From the NCBI GenBank assembly GCA_029263855.1, contig JAJUFC010000004.1, forward strand, positions 1 through 64,000: DNA of 64,000 nucleotides, read 5' to 3'. The position numbers and the translations under genes were made by a program. This document shows, piece by piece, positions 55,122-63,842 of this stretch. The notes under the pieces were generated by a model that was given only the letters and a program-made list of their open reading frames with translations, was not told the origin of the DNA and did no database searches. Source of the stretch: Candidatus Thermochlorobacteriaceae bacterium (GTDB lineage Bacteria > Bacteroidota > Chlorobiia > Chlorobiales > Thermochlorobacteraceae). The stretch's first letter is position 1. Every line of letters begins with the position of its first letter.

Positions 55122-56942
55122 TTATGAGACTAAAATAGATTCTTCGGCGTAGTCGTAATCGGCTTCGGCACGTTTTCGGGTGAGCGCGATGACCACCGTC
55201 AAAAATCCGACGCGCCCAATGAGCATCGATAAAATAATTACGATTTTTCCTGCAACGCTCAACTGTGGCGTAATACCTGTGCTAAGCCCCACCGTGCTAA
55301 CTGCCGAGACCACTTCAAATAGCAAGGCTTCAAATGAAAAGCCTCGCTCTTGCTCTGTAATCAGGAGCATGAAGAGTGCGGTTGAAATGTAAAGGAGCGA
55401 AAGCAAGGCGGTGCTGAATGCGCGCGTAATCGCAAGGTCGGAAATTTTACGATGAAAGAGTTCGATTTTATTTCGCCCTGAGGCGATAGCGTAAATGTTC
55501 AGAAGTGCGAGCGTGGCGGTTGTGGTTTTAATTCCGCCGCCGGTCGAGCTTGGCGACGCGCCAATCCACATCAAGACAATCGTCAAAAAGAGCGTCGCCG
55601 TCGAGAACGACGCGATGTCCAGCGTGTTGAAGCCTGCCGTGCGCGAAACTGCCGAGTGAAACAAGGCTTGCGTAAATTGCTCAAACGCCGTGAAGGGATA
55701 TAGATTTCTTCCGCCTTCCAACATCCAAAATCCTGCGGTGCCCACCGTCAAGAGAAAGGCAGACGCAAGAAGCACAATTCGTGCATGAACGGTGAGCCGC
55801 ACATTTGGCTTGCGCAAGACTTTTCCCACAACCCAAGTCGAGCAACTCGAGAGCACAGCAAACCCAAGCCCACCGATGACGACCAAGACGATGATGATGT
55901 ATAAAAACGGCGTGTGGTTGTAAAAATAAATGTTGGAGAGATTTTCAGAGAGAAGCGAAAAGCCTGCATTGCAAAAAGCTGAAACAGAGTGAAAAATTGA
56001 GAAGAAAAAAGGGGTTGTGCCTTGTGGCAAGTGGCTGGGGGTAAGCATGTAGTAAATGAGCGACGCGCCGACGGCTTCAATCAAAAATGTGTAGAAGCCG
56101 ATTTGAAAGAGAATCGATTTCACCTTGCCCAAACTTTCTTCGCCCAAGAGTTCACGTAGCGCGGTGTATTCTTTGAGGTTGCGGTTTCCGCCTGTAACGA
56201 CGGCAAAAAAAGTCGTCAGCGTCATGATGCCCAGCCCGCCGATTTGAATAAGCACCAAAATAATCCAATGCCCGACATCGCTAAACGAAGTTGCAATGTT
56301 CACCGTAGCCAAGCCTGTAACACAAACCGCACTTGTTGAGATGAAGAGCGCGTCAATGACGGATAACTCTTGCACGCTCGCTTTCGGCAAGAGCAAAAAG
56401 CCCGCGCCGAGAATCGCGAGCGCGACGAAGCTAAACAAAAGCACGCCCGATGGCTGAACGCTCGCCGTCATGATGCGCCCGCTATAGCGCAAGGTCGAAG
56501 GAAACAACGCCACGACGACCAAGAACTGCGTCAGAATGAGATAAACGCTCGTGATGGTTTCAGGGGTGAGTTGCGGATTGAGCGATGCCAGCAATCTTTC
56601 AATCGCACGAGGGAAAATCAAATAAAATAAAATTACTGCAAAGAGAATCAGCTCGAGCCAACGCTCGCGCGCGTGTCGGCGTTTGTTTTCCGCCAACGCC
56701 ACTTTGATGAACGCTTGAACCGCAAAACAATACAGCATCGCCGTTTCGGTCAGTTGCGCGAGCGATTCGAGCGATGGGTCAAGATGAAAGCCAATGCGGG
56801 CAATGATGGCGGCAACCGCAAGAAGCGCTAAAACGACGAGGAAGTTATCTATCGCGCGGAGAATGGCAAGGCGATGCGTTTCAATCCAAGCCGTTGCCAC
56901 TTGGAGCGTTGAACTGCGATTGACGGAGTTGGTTGTCTTCAT
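55122..56942 (-). CDS. Potassium uptake protein, TrkH/KtrB family
   Basis: The 606-residue membrane protein has four P-loop repeats with filter glycines in TSAVCVTGLATV, VSAFCNAGFSLL, SRTAGFNT and VSAVSTVGLSTG. This is the pattern of Trk/Ktr potassium channels. It has about 140 extra N-terminal residues with further hydrophobic helices before the conserved LPKASVQELSVIDALF. The cytoplasmic regulatory subunit (TrkA/KtrA) is not adjacent. It is co-oriented with dsbD, 12 bases apart. Confidence 0.92.
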   Translation of the reverse strand: MKTTNSVNRSSTLQVATAWIETHRLAILRAIDNFLVVLALLAVAAIIARIGFHLDPSLESLAQLTETAMLYCFAVQAFIKVALAENKRRHARERWLELILFAVILFYLIFPRAIERLLASLNPQLTPETITSVYLILTQFLVVVALFPSTLRYSGRIMTASVQPSGVLLFSFVALAILGAGFLLLPKASVQELSVIDALFISTSAVCVTGLATVNIATSFSDVGHWIILVLIQIGGLGIMTLTTFFAVVTGGNRNLKEYTALRELLGEESLGKVKSILFQIGFYTFLIEAVGASLIYYMLTPSHLPQGTTPFFFSIFHSVSAFCNAGFSLLSENLSNIYFYNHTPFLYIIIVLVVIGGLGFAVLSSCSTWVVGKVLRKPNVRLTVHARIVLLASAFLLTVGTAGFWMLEGGRNLYPFTAFEQFTQALFHSAVSRTAGFNTLDIASFSTATLFLTIVLMWIGASPSSTGGGIKTTTATLALLNIYAIASGRNKIELFHRKISDLAITRAFSTALLSLLYISTALFMLLITEQERGFSFEALLFEVVSAVSTVGLSTGITPQLSVAGKIVIILSMLIGRVGFLTVVIALTRKRAEADYDYAEESILVS

Positions 56943-57072
56943 AGCATTATGCTAGCAGGGCGAAGGCGGCTGTCGGTCGCGATGTCGTTCAGAGCGCGTT
57001 TCTGTTCAGGGCGCTTTCGCGCCAATCAAGCGCGGAAGATGTCTTGGAACGCTCCTTGCGCTTCCCTCGCGC

Positions 57073-58005
57073 TCATTTCCACTCGACCTTCACGGAGCCC
57101 ATTCCTGTGGAGATGTCAAATTCTAGCGTCCGCAATCCGCTTCCGTAGTTGCCGCTCACATACACGTCGCCTTTTTTTTTGAAATCTTTGGGAAGGTCGA
57201 CCGAAGAGAGGATATTTTCAGAATAGTTGAGTTTGATAGCGTCGTCCTGTGGCACAATCACCGTAAGCGAGCCGGCACCGAGCGAGATTTTCGCTTTGGC
57301 ATTTTGCAGTTTCATCTCGCCCGAAAAATCCATTGTTACATCGCTCGCGCCGCCGTGCATGTGAAGTTCCTTAAAGTTGGCGTTGCCAAGTCCTTCCAAA
57401 ACGAAGCGCGACGCGCCCGTAGCGATTTTCAATTTTTCCATCGGTTCGCGATTTGGCTTCTTGAATTGCACGTTGGTTTGGCACGCGCCCGATTTGAGCT
57501 CGAGAGAGGAGAGTTTGAGCGATGATAAATCCAACTCGTGCTCGCCTGCGGCAAGCGTGATGGATAAATCTATTGGAAGTTGGTCGGAGAAAGTCAAGGT
57601 GAGCGCGGAAAGGTCTTGACGCTTTTCCTCTTCGCTGTTGAACCAGTTGCGCAAGCGGAAAGAGATGGTCTTGTTTTCTGCATTTTTTGAGCGAATGTTG
57701 CTGATGTCTAAATCGCCTGTGCCGTTTTCGGAGATGTCGTAGGTGTAGTGCAAGTCACTGGGGTCGGGCGAGGTGTAGCGATATTCAAACACGTTGGGCG
57801 AGTGATGTGCCGCAACTTTGAGTTTCACCAATCCCAACTTCACACGAGCTGAAAGTTTCTTTTCGGTCGTAATTGGATACGCTCTTGAAATTGCTTGTGC
57901 GTGGCACAACGCCGCCGATACAAGCAGTATCAAGAGTAAAAGCGACTGGCGAGAAAAGATGCAACTTGAAGTCACTCCAGACGCTATGGTGTATTTTGAG
58001 AGCAT
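57073..58005 (-). CDS. Secreted beta-rich protein, adhesin/DUF2154 (toastrack)-like
   Basis: The 310-residue protein has a long n-region, a hydrophobic signal segment (LLLLILLVSAALCHAQ, about residues 22-37) and then a repetitive beta structure. Typical stretches are DLSSLKLSSLELKSGAC, HMHGGASDVTMDFSGEM, and KISLGAGSLTVIVPQDDAI near the C-terminus, followed by GSGLRTLEFDISTGMGSVKV. This resembles the toastrack/LiaF-like fold seen in envelope stress proteins. The precise family and role are not settled. Confidence 0.7.
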   Translation of the reverse strand: MLSKYTIASGVTSSCIFSRQSLLLLILLVSAALCHAQAISRAYPITTEKKLSARVKLGLVKLKVAAHHSPNVFEYRYTSPDPSDLHYTYDISENGTGDLDISNIRSKNAENKTISFRLRNWFNSEEEKRQDLSALTLTFSDQLPIDLSITLAAGEHELDLSSLKLSSLELKSGACQTNVQFKKPNREPMEKLKIATGASRFVLEGLGNANFKELHMHGGASDVTMDFSGEMKLQNAKAKISLGAGSLTVIVPQDDAIKLNYSENILSSVDLPKDFKKKGDVYVSGNYGSGLRTLEFDISTGMGSVKVEWK

Positions 58006-58088
58006 GAGTCGTTAATTGCGTGATAATCGTGCTTGAATTTACAGTTCTAAAAACAATTTTACCAAGTTTTGCTCTGAAAGTTGCGCCG

Positions 58089-58505
58089 CTACGGTGTGTC
58101 GGAGGTAAAGGTTGCCTGTTCTTCAAAAAATTTGCGCACTTCGTCGCGATTCGTCCGAATTGCGCCCACATCAGCGCGGCGTGCTGTGAGTTTGCGCTGG
58201 GTTATCAACGCCCAAAGCGACGGCTCATGGAGCACAAGCGATGTAACTTCTCCAATCACTTCGCCCTCCTCCAAAATGTGAACCTTGAAAAATGCTAACG
58301 ACGAGAGCGAAACCGCAACGGAGTCAATCCTGATTGTGTAACCGCTTTGTGCGTTCAAGTGTGTTTCAGCAATCTCAATCGCGTTTCGCTCTGCCCAATT
58401 CACATAAAACACATAAAACAGCGCGAAAAACATGAGGAACATTAACGCAGGCGAAACGAGGATTGCCACAACGAGACGGCGAGCATCAAGCACACGTGCG
58501 TTCAA
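58089..58505 (-). CDS. Short membrane-anchored protein, possibly an AsmA-like N-terminus
   Basis: The 138-residue protein has one transmembrane helix (about residues 12-36, LVVAILVSPALMFLMFFALF). A periplasmic domain follows with AETHLNAQSGYTIRIDSVAVSL ... LVLHEPSLWALITQRKLTARR. That pattern is like the first repeat of AsmA/YhdP-type proteins, which are usually far longer. It may be a natural short protein or a remnant. It starts 28 bases after nth on the same strand. Confidence 0.6.
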   Translation of the reverse strand: MNARVLDARRLVVAILVSPALMFLMFFALFYVFYVNWAERNAIEIAETHLNAQSGYTIRIDSVAVSLSSLAFFKVHILEEGEVIGEVTSLVLHEPSLWALITQRKLTARRADVGAIRTNRDEVRKFFEEQATFTSDTP

Positions 58506-58533
58506 GGCGTTATGAATTGGTTGTTTCCTTATA

Positions 58534-59187
58534 CTACTTTTTGAGCATCTTTTTTACGGTCTGTTTGTAATACGAGCAAATTCGCGTGAGTTCACAAAGA
58601 TGACATTCAGGAGATTTGGCTTTGCACGTATATCGCCCGTGCAAAATAAGATAGTGATGAAAGTCGCCGACTTGTTCAGGCTTCAAGTATTTCATCAGTT
58701 GGGTTTCCGTGTCAAGCACATTATCGGCTTTGACCAATCCCATGCGGTTTGAGACGCGGAAAACGTGCGTATCGACGGCCAGCACAGGCTTTCCGAATGC
58801 GTTGCTCATCACGACGTGCGCCGTTTTTCTGCCCACGCCCGCGAGTGCTGTCAGTTCTTCCAAAGTTTGCGGCACTTCGCCATTGTGCTTCTCGACGAGG
58901 GCTTTACAAAGCTCGACAATGTGCTTGGCTTTGTTGTTGAAGAAGTTGATGGACTTGATTTTTTCTTTGACCTCTTCAACCGAAAGTTTGCTCATGGCTT
59001 TGGCATCGGGATAGTCTTTGAATAGTTCAGGCGTAACCATATTGACGCGCTTATCGGTGCATTGTGCGGCAAGCAAGGTGGCGATAAGCAGTTGGAACGG
59101 CGTTTCGTAGCGCAGTTCCGTTTTAGGAGAGGGAAATTTTTTACTCAACACTTCGGAAACGACGGCAAACTTTTCGGCTTTGGTCAT
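58534..59187 (-). CDS. nth: Endonuclease III
   Basis: The 217-residue DNA glycosylase/AP lyase removes oxidised pyrimidines. The helix-hairpin-helix is LEELTALAGVGRKTAHVVM, with catalytic Lys in GRKTA and the Asp in VDTHVFRVSNR. The C-terminal iron-sulfur cluster has four cysteines in CKAKSPECHLCELTRIC. Its start overlaps the stop of the phosphatase gene by 4 bases, so they are coupled. Confidence 0.95.
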   Translation of the reverse strand: MTKAEKFAVVSEVLSKKFPSPKTELRYETPFQLLIATLLAAQCTDKRVNMVTPELFKDYPDAKAMSKLSVEEVKEKIKSINFFNNKAKHIVELCKALVEKHNGEVPQTLEELTALAGVGRKTAHVVMSNAFGKPVLAVDTHVFRVSNRMGLVKADNVLDTETQLMKYLKPEQVGDFHHYLILHGRYTCKAKSPECHLCELTRICSYYKQTVKKMLKK

Positions 59188-59897
59188 AAATTTAGGCGAG
59201 CAAAGAGGCGTTGCACGATGGATTGCGGTTCGCGGTTGTCTATTTGTGTGATGCTTTTTTCGGGCAACGAGATAGCCGTGAGTCGCCCCAATCGGCTTTG
59301 TTGATTATAGACGCATCCGGTATCAATCGCGATGAGTTTCTCTAAAAGAATCGGGCGCGGAATCGGCGTGTGTCCGCAGACGACGGTTTTTTCCCACTTG
59401 TAGTCTTGGGCGTTAAGAACGTCTTCGTCCATATGGCTTCGTTCCCAGACGAGCTCGAGTTTGGTCATTCGCTTTAAGTTTTCTTCAATGGTGCGAAAGG
59501 GTTTGATGCCGCCGTGCACGAAGAAGTAGTCGGGCGTATCGTAGTAGGGCAAGCACGATTTAAGAAAATCAAGATGAGATTCAGGAATGTGTAACGTGCC
59601 ATCGTGCGTGTAGGAATCGAGCGTTGCGATGCCGCCGTTGCGCTCCCAATCGCTTATTGCGAGCAATCCCGCCAAATAATCGAGCATCAGGACTTCGTGG
59701 TTGCCAAGAAGAAAGATGCACGAGTGCGTTTTTTTCAATTCAATCAAATAATCAATCACGCCTTTGGAGTCTGGACCTCTATCCACATAATCGCCGAGAA
59801 AGACAAGCGTATCAGAGGGATTAGGCTTGAGCGTTTCTATCAAGCGTTTCAAGGGGTCGCGGCAGCCGTGAATATCTCCAATGGCGATGTAGTTCAT
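59184..59897 (-). CDS. Metallophosphatase (serine/threonine phosphatase / Ap4A hydrolase type)
   Basis: The 237-residue protein has the calcineurin-like metal motifs GDIHGCRDPL, GDYVDRGPDSKG and LLGNHEVLM, plus later HGG and CGHTPIPRP. Similar bacterial enzymes act on phosphoproteins or diadenosine polyphosphates; the sequence does not decide between these. It lies 42 bases after nusB and overlaps nth by 4 bases, so nusB, this gene and nth may form one operon. Confidence 0.9.
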   Translation of the reverse strand: MNYIAIGDIHGCRDPLKRLIETLKPNPSDTLVFLGDYVDRGPDSKGVIDYLIELKKTHSCIFLLGNHEVLMLDYLAGLLAISDWERNGGIATLDSYTHDGTLHIPESHLDFLKSCLPYYDTPDYFFVHGGIKPFRTIEENLKRMTKLELVWERSHMDEDVLNAQDYKWEKTVVCGHTPIPRPILLEKLIAIDTGCVYNQQSRLGRLTAISLPEKSITQIDNREPQSIVQRLFARLNL

Positions 59898-59939
59898 AGT
59901 GTCGGTGCGGCGTTGTGCATTGCGTTCAAGATGCCAAGA

Positions 59940-60659
59940 TTAGCGTCTGCGATTGTCGCGGTTGTCGTTATTTCGGTTGCCGTTGTTTCGGTTGTCCGAC
60001 CCACCTCGCGGGTTGTTGCGATTTGGGTTCGGTTTATACGGCGGTTTTCCGCCCGTGCGAGGTCCGCCTTGCGATTGCGGTCGGCGTTGTTGATGTGGCG
60101 GCGGCTGTTGGGGGTCGCGCGGCGCAGGCTTTTCTCTAAACTGAGGCGGTGGCGGCTCATTGATTACCACAACCGGCGGCTGATGCGCATCTTTCGGATG
60201 TTTAGCGGGCATATCCACGAGTCCTCGTCCGCTCTTGTTCAATTCCCCGTTCTTAATCAGTTCGAGCCGCACCGCGTCTAAAATGCCATTGACGAATTTT
60301 CCGCTTTTGTCCGTGCTATATTGTTTGGCAATTTCAATCGCTTCGTTGATGGAGACTTTCGGCGGCACGTCGGGAAAGTAAAGCATTTCGGCAATCGCAA
60401 TCCGCATCAAGTTTCTGTCAATCACTGCCATTCGGTCGAGTTCCCAGTTGTCGGCGTGACTTTTGATTTTGGAATCGATGAGCGCGAGATTAGGGACGAT
60501 TTTTTCAAGCAATGCGAAAGCGAAATCTCTTGACTTCGGATGATTGCTGATTTCTTCGGGAAGGATTCCTTCGGCGACTTTGTGAATGTCCTCCTTGCGC
60601 ATTTCGTAGGCGTAGAGAATCTGCATCACCACTTCGCGGATTAGACGTCGGTTAACCAT
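59940..60659 (-). CDS. nusB: Transcription antitermination protein NusB with a long basic disordered tail
   Basis: Residues 1-150 are a normal helical NusB (MVNRRLIREVVMQILYAYEM ... ISINEAIEIAKQYSTDKSGKFVNGILD-like core with SGKFVNGILDAV). NusB binds boxA RNA with NusE in rRNA antitermination. Residues about 165-239 form an unusual tail rich in Pro, Gln, Arg, Gly and Asn (RRPQSQGGPRTGGKPP, then repeated Asn-Arg-Asn). The family is normally about 140-170 residues. The tail looks disordered and RNA-binding-like. There is no frameshift, and the tail ends 42 bases before the next gene. Confidence 0.92.
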   Translation of the reverse strand: MVNRRLIREVVMQILYAYEMRKEDIHKVAEGILPEEISNHPKSRDFAFALLEKIVPNLALIDSKIKSHADNWELDRMAVIDRNLMRIAIAEMLYFPDVPPKVSINEAIEIAKQYSTDKSGKFVNGILDAVRLELIKNGELNKSGRGLVDMPAKHPKDAHQPPVVVINEPPPPQFREKPAPRDPQQPPPHQQRRPQSQGGPRTGGKPPYKPNPNRNNPRGGSDNRNNGNRNNDNRDNRRR

Positions 60660-60767
60660 TGTTTGAAAGAACTGAATGAGTTGGCGTTGATAATGTTATC
60701 GTTGTTTCAAATTACTGAAAATTATTCAATTATTTGTTTAGCAACGTTATTCCTTTCGTCGCGTTTT

Positions 60768-60800
60768 TTTGCATTTATTGGAGGCGCAAATATAACTTTG
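60768..60800 (+). promoter_or_regulatory. Bacteroidota-type promoter of the sensor kinase gene
   Basis: TTTG (60768-60771), a 21-base spacer and TAACTTTG (60793-60800) match the TTTG/TAnnTTTG pattern, 48 bases before the start codon. Confidence 0.6.
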
Positions 60801-60848
60801 CCGTCGGCGTAGTTATCACAGTCACCTGAAAAAACACTGTCTGCTTCT

Positions 60849-63656
60849 ATGAATCGCCTCATCGCGCTGATATGCTTTGCCGCCGTTCCGCTTTTTGCCC
60901 AAAAACGCCTTCAATTTGAACGCATTGGCTACGAGCAAGGGCTACCTCACCTTTCGGTCAACAAAATTTTCCAAGACTCGATGGGCTTTATGTGGTTTTC
61001 GACGGTTGACGGGCTTTGTCGTTACGATGGCTCTACCTGCAAAGTTTTCAAGCACGACGATGCTGATTCCATGAGCCTTCCTCACAACGAAACAAGCGTT
61101 TTCTTGCCATTGCCTGACGGCATGTTCATCGTAAGCACGTCTTCTCATGCCGCTTTGTATAATCCCCTCACGGAAACCTTCTCGCCCGTTAACGATATGT
61201 CTGCGCTTTTGACAAGCGATTTATACATCCACATTTCTCCTTTTTTCATTGGCGACAACGATTCAGTTTGGCGGTTCAATCATTTCGACAGGTCGATTGC
61301 GCGGCGGTTGAAAGACGGCGCGACGAAAACATATCGCAACCTCTTTCCAAGCGAGGACATGCTGACATTCTACGCCTTGCAACTGCACGACGAGAAACTT
61401 TGGTTTGGCACGTCGATTGGCTTGTTCGTCTTTGACATCAACGCGGAGACGATGCATTTGTATCAACAAGACCTCGACAATCCCGCGTCGATTCCTGAGA
61501 ACAGCGTCCGACACGTTTATGTCGACCGAGAGAAGAACGTTTGGATTGCGACTTACGGCGGCGGCGTTGCGCGCGCCATTCTCAAACCTCGCTCATTCAC
61601 AACATTTAGTCATTCGCCGAACAATCCCAATAGCGTCGCGGGCGGCTTGCTTTTTGGCATTTGCGAAGACAAAGAAGGCAACCTGTGGATTGGCTCAGAG
61701 CACGACGGCATCAGCGAGTTTCGCCGACGCGAAGGCCGGTTCATCACGCATCTTTTTGACCCGAACAACCCGAACTCGCCGAAAACGAACCGCTATCGCG
61801 AGGTTTTTTGCGACAGCGACGGAAAAATTTGGGCAAACGGCTCCGTCTTTGACCCGAAGACGCGGCATTGGCATCGATTGCCGATTGTTCCAAAACCGAA
61901 TGAAGACAGAGCCTACTTGGAAGTCGGCGATACGGTCTATGTCTTTGATGGGCAACGGATGCACGCCGTTCACCGCCGCTCGCTTACGCTGAAAACTTCT
62001 GAAATGCCGTTGCGCGACTCTCTCAACGCATTTCGGCATTGCTACCGCGATTGCGACGGTCGCATCCTCGTTGGCACCATTAACGGCTTTGCCGAACTAG
62101 ATTTGCCCACGCGCTCGCTGAACAACTGGCGACTTGTTAATCCGAATGAAGACGCAACTCGCAAAGTCGTGCATTATGGGCACGTGCAATGCATTTATCA
62201 AACCAAAGACAACCGCTATTGGGTCGGCACGCGCGGCGGCGGATTGTTCATTTTCGGCGAGAAATTTGAAACGGTTGAATACCTAAACCGCCAAAACGGG
62301 TTTCCCGACGACGTCATTTACGAGATTTGCGAGGACGAGGACGGAATGCTGTGGATGACGACCAACAAAGGACTTTTGAAGTTCAATCCAAATCAAAAGA
62401 AATGCGAGCGCGTGTTCACGACGGCAGATGGCTTGCCCAACGACGAGTTCAATCAATACTGCCTTGCGAAGTTGCGGACGGGCGAAATCGCTGGCGGGGG
62501 CATTGGCGGATTTTCCATTTTCAATCCCAAAGACCTCAACGCCAACGTCGGCGCGCTCTCGGTGGCGCTGACGGATTTCAAACTCTTCGAAGAATCGCAA
62601 TCGTTGGATACCTCAATGGTCTTCAAGCAATCCATCGCGCTGGATTACCACCAAAACTTTTTTTCCTTCGGCTTTGCCGCGCCCGCTTACGCCAATCCAA
62701 AAGCCATTGAATACGCTCATCGGCTCGATGGCATCGATGCGGATTGGGTTGAAACGCGAGCGACCGTCGCCCGATACAACAGCGTGCCGCACGGCGAGTA
62801 TCTCTTTCGCGTCAAGGCGCGGCTTCGCAACGGCGAGTGGAGCAAGGAGCGCGTTATTCATCTTCGCATCGCGCCGCCATTTTGGAAAACGAGTTGGTTC
62901 ATTGGGGGAATCGCGATTCTTCTGGTTACGCTGATTGTCGTTGCCGTCCGCGCCATCATCAATCGCAGGGTGCGCGCCGAAGTCGAAGCGATGAAGCGGC
63001 AAGAAGAACTCAAACTCGCTAAGGAAATCGCAGTCCTCGCCGAGCGCGAGCGCATCGCCGCCGACTTGCATGACGACGTCGGCGCGACGCTGACGAAAAT
63101 CGTCTTGACCGCCGAAGCCTTGAAGCAAAGCGCCAGCGGCATTCCGCCCGAAATGCTCGATAGGCTCGCCAATGGGGCGCGCGAAGCCACCGACAGCGTC
63201 TCTGAAATCGTGTGGTCGATGAATCCGCGTTACGATTCGCTCGATATGTTCGCCGCGTATCTGCGCGAAAAATCGCGCCAAATCTTCGATGCCACCCCGA
63301 TTGAACTCGACATCGCCTTCCCTGACGACCTGCCCAATCTGACGCTCTCTGGCGAAACGCGGCACAACCTTTTTCTCGCCGTCAAAGAAGCCCTCAACAA
63401 CGCGCTCAAACACAGCGGCGCAAGCAAAGTCTGCCTGTCGCTCGCGATCGTTCAAACGCAACTGACTATTGTCGTTCAAGACAACGGAAACGGCATTGAG
63501 CAAGCGCGCCTCTTCGGCAACGGACTTCGTACGATGCAGAAGCGAATGGAAACCATCGGCGGATTGTGCGACGTGCGCTCCGAGAAAAGCGTGGGAACGC
63601 GCGTGCTATTCGAAATGCGCTTGAAGCAAGAACCCGCCAACGGAAAGTCAGTTTGA
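60849..63656 (+). CDS. Periplasmic two-component-propeller sensor histidine kinase (NarX/HisKA_3 type)
   Basis: The 935-residue protein has a signal peptide (MNRLIALICFAAVPLFA). A two-component-regulator propeller of repeated blades follows (SMGFMWFSTVDGLCRYDG, ENSVRHVYVDREKNVWIATYGGG, KDNRYWVGTRGGG, DEDGMLWMTTNKGL). A Y_Y_Y domain comes next (HRLDGIDADWVETRA), then one transmembrane helix near residues 681-705. A HisKA_3 domain has the phospho-acceptor H741 in AADLHDDVGATLTK, and a HATPase domain follows (NNALKHSGASKV, DNGNGIEQ, GNGLRTM). Such kinases sense extracellular ligands, often glycans, and phosphorylate NarL-type regulators. No regulator gene is adjacent within the window. Confidence 0.93.
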   Translation: MNRLIALICFAAVPLFAQKRLQFERIGYEQGLPHLSVNKIFQDSMGFMWFSTVDGLCRYDGSTCKVFKHDDADSMSLPHNETSVFLPLPDGMFIVSTSSHAALYNPLTETFSPVNDMSALLTSDLYIHISPFFIGDNDSVWRFNHFDRSIARRLKDGATKTYRNLFPSEDMLTFYALQLHDEKLWFGTSIGLFVFDINAETMHLYQQDLDNPASIPENSVRHVYVDREKNVWIATYGGGVARAILKPRSFTTFSHSPNNPNSVAGGLLFGICEDKEGNLWIGSEHDGISEFRRREGRFITHLFDPNNPNSPKTNRYREVFCDSDGKIWANGSVFDPKTRHWHRLPIVPKPNEDRAYLEVGDTVYVFDGQRMHAVHRRSLTLKTSEMPLRDSLNAFRHCYRDCDGRILVGTINGFAELDLPTRSLNNWRLVNPNEDATRKVVHYGHVQCIYQTKDNRYWVGTRGGGLFIFGEKFETVEYLNRQNGFPDDVIYEICEDEDGMLWMTTNKGLLKFNPNQKKCERVFTTADGLPNDEFNQYCLAKLRTGEIAGGGIGGFSIFNPKDLNANVGALSVALTDFKLFEESQSLDTSMVFKQSIALDYHQNFFSFGFAAPAYANPKAIEYAHRLDGIDADWVETRATVARYNSVPHGEYLFRVKARLRNGEWSKERVIHLRIAPPFWKTSWFIGGIAILLVTLIVVAVRAIINRRVRAEVEAMKRQEELKLAKEIAVLAERERIAADLHDDVGATLTKIVLTAEALKQSASGIPPEMLDRLANGAREATDSVSEIVWSMNPRYDSLDMFAAYLREKSRQIFDATPIELDIAFPDDLPNLTLSGETRHNLFLAVKEALNNALKHSGASKVCLSLAIVQTQLTIVVQDNGNGIEQARLFGNGLRTMQKRMETIGGLCDVRSEKSVGTRVLFEMRLKQEPANGKSV

Positions 63657-63703
63657 TTCAGAACCACAGAGGCGCGCTCTGACGCAGGGCGATTTTTCCG
63701 AAA

Positions 63704-63723
63704 AATACGACGTTCGTCGTATT
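63704..63723. promoter_or_regulatory. Palindrome, copy 1
   Basis: AATACGACGTTCGTCGTATT consists of two 9-base perfect arms around TT. With its flanks (AAA before, GA after) it forms a 25-base block repeated exactly 54 bases downstream. It could be a dimeric regulator site or a short hairpin. Confidence 0.7.
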
Positions 63724-63757
63724 GACAGGGACTTCTCTCCGACGCGCGTCCCGCAAA

Positions 63758-63777
63758 AATACGACGTTCGTCGTATT
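63758..63777. promoter_or_regulatory. Palindrome, copy 2, overlapping the promoter of the lectin gene
   Basis: This is identical to copy 1, including flanks. Its right arm reaches the -33 region (TTG at 63776-63778 or 63780-63782) of the promoter with TAGCTTTG at 63800-63807. Binding here would be expected to affect initiation. Confidence 0.7.
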
Positions 63778-63779
63778 GA

Positions 63780-63807
63780 TTGCCCCTACCCCCATCGCGT
63801 AGCTTTG
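63780..63807 (+). promoter_or_regulatory. Bacteroidota-type promoter of the ricin-lectin gene
   Basis: TTG (63780-63782), a 17-base spacer and TAGCTTTG (63800-63807) fit the TTG/TAnnTTTG pattern, about 36 bases before the start codon. An alternative TTG at 63776-63778 gives a 21-base spacer. Confidence 0.6.
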
Positions 63808-63842
63808 CACCGTGAAGTTTAACGCTAAATCGCAAACTAACA

